Source of the DNA: Sandaracinaceae bacterium
GTDB taxonomy: Bacteria; Myxococcota_A; Polyangia; Polyangiales; Sandaracinaceae
NCBI GenBank assembly: GCA_040218145.1
Contig: JAVJQK010000122.1
Coordinates: 124,001-188,000, forward strand
Length of the DNA stretch: 64,000 nucleotides
Direction: 5' to 3'
Position 1 is the stretch's first letter, and each line of letters opens with the position of its first letter. Positions 56,799 through 63,710 of the stretch are shown here, in pieces. The notes beneath the pieces are model-generated. The model did no database searches. It had not been told where the DNA came from and saw nothing but the letters and a program-made list of their open reading frames with translations. Position numbers and translations under genes: made by a program.

Positions 56799-58107
56799 CG
56801 TCGGGGACCGAGATGCCGTCCGCGCGAAGGCGCGCCGCGTCCGCACGCGCCGGGACGGTCCCCGCGGGGTGCTGGTACCAGGCGCCAGGGTCGGCGCGCT
56901 CGGGCTCGTCGCGCACCTTCAGCACGGTGAACATGCCGCCCATGTCGATGTACGAGAACGGCCCCTCGCCGCCCCGCATCGGCAGGCTGTTCGGGGGCAC
57001 CGGCATCTCCATCTCGCCCATGCCGCCCATTCCGCGCGCCCCCATCGACATGTAGCCGGGCGCGATCCGGCGCATGCGGCGGTCCAGACGCCGGGTGTCC
57101 GCGCCGACCATGTTGGGCATGCCGTGACCCATCTGCGTCATCACGTGGTGCGTCATGTGGCAGTGCATCGCCCAGTCTCCGGGCTCCGTCGGCACCATCT
57201 CGATCACGCGCGTCGAGCCGACGGGCACGAGGACCGTGGTCTCCGGGATCTGCGCGCTCGGGGACACGTAGCCTCCGTCGGTGGCGGTCATCACGAAGCT
57301 GAGCCCGTGGATGTGGATCGGGTGATGATCCATCGGGCTCAGGTTCCCGAGCCGGATGCGCACCCGCTCCCCGGTGCCCACGAGCAGCGGCTCGGTCCCC
57401 GGGAAGGACTTGCCGTTGAAGGTCAGCACGTTGAAGTCGCTCATCGCGTTCGGATCCGGCCGACGGGCGCCCACCTCGAGCCTCCACTCGTGCGTCATGA
57501 GCGCGAAGTCGCGATCGACCCGCGGACCACGCGGTCGGCGCGGATGCACGATGAACATGCCCGCCATGCCGAGCGCGATCTGCGTCATCTCGTCGTAATG
57601 CGAGTGGTACATGAACGTGCCGGCGTGCCGCAGGTCGAACTCGTAGACCCACGTCTCCCCGCGGGGGATCGGCGCCTGATTGAGGCCGGCCACGCCGTCC
57701 ATGCCGTTGGGCAGGATCAGCCCGTGCCAGTGCACGGTCGTCGGCTCGGGCAGCCGGTTGGTCACGTAGATCCGGACGCGATCCCCCTCGACGGCCTCGA
57801 TCGTCGGGCCCGGCGTGCCGCCGTTGTAGCCCCAGACACGCGCTCGCATGCCCGGCGCGAATTCGTGCTCGAGCTCCTCGGCGACCAGGTGACCCACCTT
57901 GACGCCGTCTCGCGTCGTCCAGGGCAGGGTCGCGCCGTCGGGCGTGACCACCGCGGGCTGGCCGGGGGTGACCATGACCGCCGGGCCGCCGCGCGGTCGC
58001 GAGGGCGGGAGGAGCGCCGTCTCCTGCGCGCTCGCCGGCGCCGCCCGCGTCAACAGCGCCGCTCCGGCCGCCACGCCGCCCCATCGAAGCAGTGATCGTC
58101 GATCCAT
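56794..58107 (-). CDS. Multicopper oxidase, Tat-exported
   Basis: This is a 437-aa protein starting with a twin-arginine type signal (MDRRSLLRWGGVAAG). Copper sites are complete: HWHG (near 119-122), HSHYD, HPIHIHG and HCHMTHH. A Met-rich segment (MSMGARGMGGMGEMEM) near 340-370 resembles the copper-resistance Met-rich loops of CueO/CopA-type oxidases. It probably oxidises Cu(I) to Cu(II) in the periplasm. Its start is one base past the stop of the TolC-like gene (TGAgATG), so they are co-translated. Confidence 0.9.
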   Translation of the reverse strand: MDRRSLLRWGGVAAGAALLTRAAPASAQETALLPPSRPRGGPAVMVTPGQPAVVTPDGATLPWTTRDGVKVGHLVAEELEHEFAPGMRARVWGYNGGTPGPTIEAVEGDRVRIYVTNRLPEPTTVHWHGLILPNGMDGVAGLNQAPIPRGETWVYEFDLRHAGTFMYHSHYDEMTQIALGMAGMFIVHPRRPRGPRVDRDFALMTHEWRLEVGARRPDPNAMSDFNVLTFNGKSFPGTEPLLVGTGERVRIRLGNLSPMDHHPIHIHGLSFVMTATDGGYVSPSAQIPETTVLVPVGSTRVIEMVPTEPGDWAMHCHMTHHVMTQMGHGMPNMVGADTRRLDRRMRRIAPGYMSMGARGMGGMGEMEMPVPPNSLPMRGGEGPFSYIDMGGMFTVLKVRDEPERADPGAWYQHPAGTVPARADAARLRADGISVPDA

Positions 58108-58108
58108 C

Positions 58109-59500
58109 TCAGTGCCCTCCTTCCGTGCCCGGGTCGCTCGCGAGCGTCGCGCTCGTGCCCCCGGTGAAGCTCACCCTCTGCCCGCGCAGGAGCGCGTCGA
58201 GCGCGGCCCGCGCCGTCCAGTAGTCTCGCCGCGCGGCGATCCCCTCGAGCTCGGCCGAGAGCTGCGCGCGGAGCGCGGCGAGGAGCTCGAAGACGCCGAC
58301 CTGCATGGCGTCGTACTGGAGCAAGGTTTGCTCCAGTACGACGCCGCGCGCGGGCACGATGACGTCCGCGTAATGCGTCGCCCGGAGTCGCGCGCTCGTC
58401 AGCCGGTTCCGCGCCTCGCGCGCCGCCGAGCGGACGTCGACGGCGGCGCCCAGATACCGCTCCGTCAGGGCGTCGAAGCGCGCCTGGAACGCGGCGGTCT
58501 CCCCCTCGCGACGGTCGAAGAGGGGAATGGACAGGCTCGCGCCGCCGCCGTACTCCCAGGTCTCTCCGTCCTGCTCGGCGTGCACGTCCACGCTGATCTC
58601 GGGCAACCAGCCCTCCGTCCGCGAGAGCCCCACCCTCTGCGCCAGCGCGGCCAACCGGCTGCGGGTCTCGGCGAGCTCGAGGCTCGCCGTCAGCGCTTCG
58701 CGCTCCAGCGTCTCTGGCAGCTCGTCGCCCGGGGGGACGTCCGGCAGCGTGCCCGCCATCGTCAGCTCGAGCCCGGCGCCGTGCAGCCCCAGCGCGCGGG
58801 CCAATCGCTCGCGGGTCGAGGCGCGCTCGAGCTCGATCTGCGCCACGACGGCCCGCGCCTCTTCGTACGCCGCCACTTGCGTCGCGACGTCCAGCGCCGC
58901 GGTGTTGCCCGCTTCGTAGAGCATCTGCGCGGCGTCGCGAGCGGCGGCGAGGGCCTCGAGCGAGCGCTGGGCGACGGCGAGGGACTGCTCCGCCGCTTGC
59001 GCGGCCAGATACGCGGCCCGCGCCTCGTAGGCGAGCTGCAGGACACGCCCGGCCGCGCGATGCCGCGCCGCCTCCAGGTCGTGCCCGGCCGCCTCGACCC
59101 TCATCGGCGTCAACAATGCGTGCGTGATTGGATACTCGACATAGAGCTCCACCTGCAGCGGCTGGCCGGCATCCTCCTGGCGACGCAGATCGATCTCGAC
59201 CTCCGGGTTCGGCAGCAGGTGTGCCTGGGCCAGCAGCCCGCGCTCCACGCCGAGATCCCGGAGCGAGGCGCGGAGCTCGCGGTTGTTCGCCAGCGCGAGC
59301 CGAACGGCGCCGTCCACGGTCAGAGGCTCGCGCAGGGCTCGCGACACGTCGGCAGGCTCACCGAGGTCCACCTCGCCGAGCACCTCGCGCGGGAGGCGCT
59401 GCGCCGTGAGCTGCTCGATGCGGCTCAGATCGGAGCGGAGCGAGGGCACGCACCCGGTCAGGAGCCCCACGAGCGCCACCAGTCGGAGCTCAGCGCCCAT
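58109..59500 (-). CDS. TolC-type outer membrane factor lipoprotein
   Basis: This is a 463-aa protein from ATG 59500, with GGAGG upstream. The signal peptide has lipobox LTGC. The rest consists of long Ala/Glu/Leu-rich helices in two repeats (EARAAYLAAQAAEQSL, ARNRLTSARLRATHYAD), as in TolC/CusC proteins. It makes a trimeric exit channel. No membrane fusion protein or RND pump is adjacent, so the inner-membrane partner is unclear. It lies between a His-rich lipoprotein and a multicopper oxidase, suggesting copper export. Confidence 0.85.
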   Translation of the reverse strand: MGAELRLVALVGLLTGCVPSLRSDLSRIEQLTAQRLPREVLGEVDLGEPADVSRALREPLTVDGAVRLALANNRELRASLRDLGVERGLLAQAHLLPNPEVEIDLRRQEDAGQPLQVELYVEYPITHALLTPMRVEAAGHDLEAARHRAAGRVLQLAYEARAAYLAAQAAEQSLAVAQRSLEALAAARDAAQMLYEAGNTAALDVATQVAAYEEARAVVAQIELERASTRERLARALGLHGAGLELTMAGTLPDVPPGDELPETLEREALTASLELAETRSRLAALAQRVGLSRTEGWLPEISVDVHAEQDGETWEYGGGASLSIPLFDRREGETAAFQARFDALTERYLGAAVDVRSAAREARNRLTSARLRATHYADVIVPARGVVLEQTLLQYDAMQVGVFELLAALRAQLSAELEGIAARRDYWTARAALDALLRGQRVSFTGGTSATLASDPGTEGGH

Positions 59501-59744
59501 GACGGTGCCCTCCGTGGTGTGCGTGCCCCCCCGGCGCTGCGTCGCCCAGACCCTCCCAGCCCTCGCGGCGCTCACCGGGAAGGGGCGGCGCCTCCGTCAG
59601 GGCCAGACCCACTCTCGAGGGGCGGGCCTCGGGCGCGTCGGGGGACGCGGCGGATCCACGGGGGAGCGCGGTTGGGAGCGCGGGCGTGCAGCTGGCGAGC
59701 GCGGCGACGGCCGCGACGGCGGTCATGGTTCGAGCGATCGGCAT
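59490..59744 (-). CDS. Small His-rich lipoprotein
   Basis: This is an 84-aa protein from ATG 59744, with GGAGG five bases upstream. The lipobox is LASC. The mature part is Pro/Ala/Glu-rich and ends with GHAHHGGHRHGR, a likely Cu(II) or Zn(II) binding tail. It overlaps the TolC gene by 11 bp. It lies directly behind the TGTAAT-N16-CGTC promoter, so it is the first gene of the operon. No family is recognised. Confidence 0.78.
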   Translation of the reverse strand: MPIARTMTAVAAVAALASCTPALPTALPRGSAASPDAPEARPSRVGLALTEAPPLPGERREGWEGLGDAAPGGHAHHGGHRHGR

Positions 59745-59762
59745 CTCGTCCTCCACCTCGCG

Positions 59763-59788
59763 GACGCAGCCCACCGCCGCCCATTACA
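59763..59788 (-). promoter_or_regulatory. ECF-type promoter TGTAAT-N16-CGTC upstream of the His-rich lipoprotein operon
   Basis: TGTAAT (59783-59788) and CGTC (59763-59766) on the minus strand, spacer 16. This promoter would drive the His-rich lipoprotein, TolC and multicopper oxidase genes. Confidence 0.65.
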
Positions 59789-59886
59789 GCGCGCCCAGCG
59801 ATAGCTCCTCGCTATGTTCAGCATCGCGAACGGATCTCGGCGTCCGTCCCGCGCCGCCGCTACGCTGCTCCCGAGAGGCAGGCGGC

Positions 59887-60153
59887 ATGGACACCAAGAA
59901 GCTCTTTCACGCCCTGGTCATGGGGGGCGCGCTCCTGGCCGCGGGCTGCGAGTCCGAGGACGCCACCGACGGCGGCGGCGGGCAGCCCGACGACGCCACG
60001 GCGCCCGTCGCCGACGCCGGGGTGACGCCCTCCGACGCGGGGCCGCCGATGGAGTGCGGGTTCTGCCCCAACGAGGCGTGCTGTGAGACGGCCGAGGACG
60101 GGACCGCGCGGGAACGCGAGGGGCTCGTGTGCTGCTGGGGCACCTCCTGTTGA
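59887..60153 (+). CDS. Small Cys-rich lipoprotein
   Basis: This is an 88-aa protein from ATG 59887, with a GAGGCAGG-like Shine-Dalgarno. The lipobox is AAGC. An Asp/Gly/Thr-rich linker is followed by a C-terminal section with eight cysteines in about 35 residues (CGFCPNEACC, VCCWGTSC). This looks like a metal-binding or disulfide-rich knot. Position next to the copper and mercury genes suggests metal binding, but that is inference. Confidence 0.72.
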   Translation: MDTKKLFHALVMGGALLAAGCESEDATDGGGGQPDDATAPVADAGVTPSDAGPPMECGFCPNEACCETAEDGTAREREGLVCCWGTSC

Positions 60154-60160
60154 GCGAGCT

Positions 60161-60805
60161 GTGAGACGGGAGCGGGCCGCCGCGCGCGTCTGGGCCTTCC
60201 GCGAGCGCACGGAGCTCGAGGCGGGCGCGCTCTTCGACGGGCTCGCCCGCGATCTCGAGTCGAGCGGGGCTCCCCGCGCGCTCGTCCAGCTCGCCGCGCG
60301 CTGCGGCGACGATGAGCGAGAGCACGCCGTGCGATGCCGCGCGGTCGTGGACGCGCTCGACCCGGGGCTCGAGGCGGGCGCGCCCGACCTCCGGAGCACC
60401 CTCGGGCCGGGGTCGCTCTCCGTGGAGGCGCGCGCGCTCTACGCGTCGGTCGCGGTGGGCTGCGTCACCGAATCCCTGAGCACGGCGCTGCTCCTCGAGA
60501 TGCGCGCGCACGTCACCCACCCCGAAGCGCGGGCGGCGGTCGCCGCCATCGCGCGCGACGAGCCGCGCCACAGTCAGCTCGGGTGGGCGCACCTCGCGCA
60601 CGCAGCCTCGCGCGGGAGCGTCGCCTGGTTGCGCCCTCACGTGGACGCGATGGTGCGAGCGGCGAGAGGGGCGGAGTCTCCCCCCGAGCCGGACCTGGAT
60701 CTCCGGCCCTTCGGGATCCTCGACGCGAGGCGAGCGGACGAGATCTGCGCCGACGCGCTCGAGCGCGTCGTTCTCCCAGGCCTCCGCCTCCACGGCGCGA
60801 TCTGA
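60161..60805 (+). CDS. Ferritin-like diiron protein
   Basis: This is a 214-aa protein from GTG 60161, 7 bp after the small Cys-rich gene. It is helical with a duplicated ferritin-like motif: E18 or E20, then DDEREH (Glu52, His55), and in the second half Glu104 and DEPRH (Glu134, His137). This gives an E-ExxH-E-ExxH diiron set. Members of the wider family act in iron storage, metal detoxification or oxidation. No signal peptide is present. Confidence 0.75.
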   Translation: MRRERAAARVWAFRERTELEAGALFDGLARDLESSGAPRALVQLAARCGDDEREHAVRCRAVVDALDPGLEAGAPDLRSTLGPGSLSVEARALYASVAVGCVTESLSTALLLEMRAHVTHPEARAAVAAIARDEPRHSQLGWAHLAHAASRGSVAWLRPHVDAMVRAARGAESPPEPDLDLRPFGILDARRADEICADALERVVLPGLRLHGAI

Positions 60806-60824
60806 GAAAGCGTCGAACCGGGGG

Positions 60825-60856
60825 TTGACTCCGTACCTAGGTACAGGCCCCACAGT
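60825..60856 (+). promoter_or_regulatory. mer-type operator/promoter
   Basis: TTGACT (60825-60830) is followed by CCGTAC and a perfect palindrome GTACCTAGGTAC (60833-60844), then a weak -10 (CACAGT at 60851-60856). It matches the MerR operator pattern TTGACTCCGTAC with a long (about 20-bp) spacer that needs MerR-induced DNA untwisting. The predicted transcription start lies at about the ATG of the next gene, so the mRNA may be leaderless. Confidence 0.75.
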
Positions 60857-60862
60857 GGGCGC

Positions 60863-61564
60863 ATGCCGAAGGTAGAGCTGCTCGTCGATCCCGAGTGCCC
60901 GAACGTCGAGGCCGCGCAGCGCGCCCTCTCCGCCGCCCTGCTCCGCGTGGGTCTTCCGGCCGTGTGGTCGGAGCTCCGTGTGGGCGGGAGGGACCTGCCG
61001 GCCCACGCGCGCGGCCACGGCTCACCGAGCGTCTTCGTCGACGGCGTGGAGATCTCGGGCGCCGCTCCGGGACACGGCAACAGCTGCCGCGTCTACGCGG
61101 GCGAGGATGGGCTCTCCGGGGTGCCTCGAGTCGAGGACATCGAGCGCGCCCTGCGTGGGGCCCGCCCGCCTCGGGCCCGCCGCGCCCTGGCCGCCGCGCC
61201 CGCGCTCGGGCTCGCGCTGCTCCCCAAGGTGGCCTGCCCCGCCTGCTGGCCCCTCTACGCGGGCGTCCTCGGGTCGCTCGGCCTGGGCTTCCTGATGCAG
61301 ACCACCTACCTGCTGCCGCTCGTGTCGCTCGCGCTCCTCGTGGCGCTCGCGGCGCTCGCCATCGGCGCACGCGCGCGCCGCGGCTTCGGCCCTCTCGCCG
61401 TCGGCGTGCTGGGCGCGGCGACGGTGCTGCCGGGCAAGTTCCTCTGGGGCTCCGATCTGGCGACGTACGGTGGCGTGACCCTCATCGCGGTGGCCTCGCT
61501 GTGGAACGCGTGGCCCCGTCGCCGGGTCAGCCCTTGCTGTGAGGCGACCGCCTCGTTTCCCTGA
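60863..61564 (+). CDS. Thioredoxin-like/MerC-like membrane fusion protein
   Basis: This is a 233-aa protein. Residues 1-85 are a small thioredoxin-like domain with DPECPN (Cys near 12) and a cis-Pro loop (GSPSVFVDG). From about 110 the protein has four hydrophobic helices, with CPACWPLYAGVLGSLGLGFL at the start, a close match to the Cys pair and first helix of MerC mercury transporters. The C-terminus has CC (RVSPCCEATA). It may bind Hg(II) or another thiophilic metal and move it across the inner membrane. It is the first gene behind the mer-type operator. Confidence 0.78.
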   Translation: MPKVELLVDPECPNVEAAQRALSAALLRVGLPAVWSELRVGGRDLPAHARGHGSPSVFVDGVEISGAAPGHGNSCRVYAGEDGLSGVPRVEDIERALRGARPPRARRALAAAPALGLALLPKVACPACWPLYAGVLGSLGLGFLMQTTYLLPLVSLALLVALAALAIGARARRGFGPLAVGVLGAATVLPGKFLWGSDLATYGGVTLIAVASLWNAWPRRRVSPCCEATASFP

Positions 61565-61579
61565 GGAGAGGAGACCGAC

Positions 61580-61846
61580 ATGACCAAGAGAGAACAAACC
61601 GTCGAGATCTTGAGCGCTGGCTGCAGCCTCTGCGACGACGCGGAGCAGCTCGTCCGCGCGATCGCCTGCGACCGATGCGACGTGCGAGTCGTCGACGTGA
61701 GCGCTCCCGAGGGAGCCGCGCGAGCGCGCGAGCTGGGCGCCGAGCGCGTCCCGGCCGTCGCGGTCGACGGGGTGCTCCTGTCGTGCTGCGCCGGCGGCCT
61801 GACGGAGGCGGCGCTGCGCTCGGCCGGCGTCGGCGCCGACGGCTGA
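61580..61846 (+). CDS. Glutaredoxin/thioredoxin-like protein
   Basis: This is an 88-aa protein from ATG 61580, with GAGGAGAGGAG upstream. It has a thioredoxin-fold pattern with CSLC near residue 14 (ILSAGCSLCDDAEQ), further cysteines (CDRC, SCC) and the cis-Pro loop (ERVPAVAVDG). It could relay thiols or carry the metal between the MerC-like protein and MerR. The stop overlaps the merR start (TGATG). Confidence 0.78.
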   Translation: MTKREQTVEILSAGCSLCDDAEQLVRAIACDRCDVRVVDVSAPEGAARARELGAERVPAVAVDGVLLSCCAGGLTEAALRSAGVGADG

Positions 61847-62235
61847 TGCGCATCAAGGAGGCCGCCGAGAAGGCCGGCGTCGGCGTGGAGACCCTGCGCT
61901 ACTACGAGCGGCGTGGCCTGCTGGACGCGCCCCCTCGGACGGGAGCTGGCTACAGGAGCTACGACGCCGAGGCCGTGCGAGTCGTGCGCTTCATCAAGGG
62001 GGCCCAGGAGCTCGGCTTCACGCTGAAGGAGGTCGCGGAGCTCCTCGCGCTCCGGGAGGGCGGCACGTGCTCGGAGGCGCGGGCCGCGGCCGAGCTGAAG
62101 CTCGAAGACGTCGGCCGCAAGATCGAGCGGCTCCGCGCCATTCGCGCGGCGCTCCAGGAGCTCGTGAGCACGTGCACGGGGACGGGCAGCACGCGCAGCT
62201 GCCCCATCCTCGAGGCGATGGAGGGGCAGGAGTGA
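61846..62235 (+). CDS. merR: Mercury-type MerR regulator
   Basis: This is a 129-aa MerR family protein. The helix-turn-helix and wing (KEAAEKAGVGVETLRYYERRGLL) are typical. The three Hg-binding cysteines fall at C75, C110 and C119, giving spacings of 35 and 9, exactly those of MerR (82, 117, 126). The ending SCPILEAMEG also matches. It should activate the upstream operator when Hg(II) binds. It is the last gene of the operon it presumably controls, and it converges on the second multicopper oxidase gene with 7 bp between stops. Confidence 0.9.
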   Translation: MRIKEAAEKAGVGVETLRYYERRGLLDAPPRTGAGYRSYDAEAVRVVRFIKGAQELGFTLKEVAELLALREGGTCSEARAAAELKLEDVGRKIERLRAIRAALQELVSTCTGTGSTRSCPILEAMEGQE

Positions 62236-62242
62236 CGGGCGC

Positions 62243-63649
62243 TCAGCGCGGGTCGACGACGATCTCGCTCATCATGCCCAGCTCCGCGTGCTCGAGGATG
62301 TGGCAGTGCGCCATCCAGCGGCCCGGGTTGTCGAGGTGGGCGATGATCTCCACCGTCTCGGAGCCGCCGACGAGCACCGTGTCGTAGAGCCCCGGGCGGC
62401 CCGGGACCTCGAAGAACTGGCCGTGCAGGTGGAAGGGGTGCTCCTGGCCCGCGAGGTTGGCCAGCGTGATCCGGACCGTCTCGCCCTGACCGAAGGTGAA
62501 GAGCGGCTCCATGCGGTGGGCCTCGCCGTTGATGCGCCAGAGGATGCCCTCCTCCGGATCGTTGATCGCGTCGAAGCTCATCTCCACCTCGCGATCGACA
62601 GTGCGCGGCTCGGGCGTGGCGAGCTCCGGCCAGACCAGCTCGCGCGGCTCCACGGCCTCCCCGTCGACGTCGACGACGTAGACCGGGATGGCCTGCTCCA
62701 CGACGTCGCCCGCGTCGTTCACCACCAGCACGTGGCTCTGCAGCGCCACCGTGCCAGCGGCGCCGTAGCGCACCTCGAGCTCGTAGCGCTGCCCGACGGG
62801 CAGCTCGAGCCGATCCGTCTCGAACGGCTCCGCGATGCGCCCGCCGTCGGTGGCGATCACGCGCATCGTCGCCCCGGAGAGCGAGAGGCTCATCGTACGT
62901 GCGTTCGCCGTGTTGACGATGCGCCAACGCTCGATCTGTCCGGGTCGGGCCGTCCGCTCCGGGCCGGGGCTCACCTGCCCGTCCGTCAGCAGGACGTTGC
63001 CGCTCCTGCCGTGCACGAGCTCGGGGTGGAAGCGGAGGAAGGGCGCGATCTGGTCGGTGGCGGGATCGATGAGCACGTCGTCGAGCACGATCATGCGCTC
63101 CGCGTCGAAGACCGGATCCTCGCGGTCGTGCACGATCAGCGTGCCGACGAGCCCGAGCTCGAGCTGCTCGTTGGTGCGAACGTGCGGGTGGTACCAGAAG
63201 GTCCCCGCCTCCGGCACGACGAACCGGTAGGTGAAGGTGCCGCCCTCGGCCGCCACGGGCTCCTGGATGCGGGGCGAGCCGTCCATCTCGTCGCTGATCC
63301 GCAGGCCATGCCAGTGCACGGTCGTCGCGTCCCACGTGTGGTTCTCGAAGTGCACGATCACCTCGTCGCCCACCTTCGCCTGCAGGACCGGCCCCGGGAC
63401 CATCCCGTTGTAGCCGAGCATGGGACGCGTGGTCCCATCGCCCAGATCCACCTCGACCATCTCGGCCCGCAGGCTGACCTCGACCACGTCGGGGTCCGGG
63501 TTCGTGTCCTCGAGCGACGCCTCGGGTCCGATGAGGGCGGGCGCGCTCCAGGCGGGCTCCGTCGAGGCGTCTCCACCCGCGTCGGGTCCGGCGGTGGGCT
63601 CGGCGCAGGCGACGAGAAGGATGGGCAAGAGAGCGGCGAGACGCGACAT
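62243..63649 (-). CDS. Multicopper oxidase lipoprotein
   Basis: This is a 468-aa protein with a signal peptide ending LVAC (lipobox), unlike the Tat-type oxidase at 56794. Copper sites are HWHG, WYHPH, HPFHLHG and HCHILEHAELGMM (type 1 site with Met). The length and order match laccase-like enzymes of the three-cupredoxin type. It is probably anchored to a membrane and faces the periplasm. A plausible sigma-70-like promoter (TTGACC and TAGACG, 17 bp apart) lies just upstream of its start; no copper-type element is seen there. Confidence 0.9.
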   Translation of the reverse strand: MSRLAALLPILLVACAEPTAGPDAGGDASTEPAWSAPALIGPEASLEDTNPDPDVVEVSLRAEMVEVDLGDGTTRPMLGYNGMVPGPVLQAKVGDEVIVHFENHTWDATTVHWHGLRISDEMDGSPRIQEPVAAEGGTFTYRFVVPEAGTFWYHPHVRTNEQLELGLVGTLIVHDREDPVFDAERMIVLDDVLIDPATDQIAPFLRFHPELVHGRSGNVLLTDGQVSPGPERTARPGQIERWRIVNTANARTMSLSLSGATMRVIATDGGRIAEPFETDRLELPVGQRYELEVRYGAAGTVALQSHVLVVNDAGDVVEQAIPVYVVDVDGEAVEPRELVWPELATPEPRTVDREVEMSFDAINDPEEGILWRINGEAHRMEPLFTFGQGETVRITLANLAGQEHPFHLHGQFFEVPGRPGLYDTVLVGGSETVEIIAHLDNPGRWMAHCHILEHAELGMMSEIVVDPR

Positions 63650-63710
63650 GAAGACCTCCGAAGGCCTCGCGTCTACCGGTCTCGCGCCGGGTGGTCAACC
63701 GGGCGGAGGC

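Noticed and set aside
62236-63700. The second multicopper oxidase as a member of the copper sigma regulon
   Set aside because: No [T/C]GTAA-N16-CGTC element upstream; a sigma-70-like promoter fits better.
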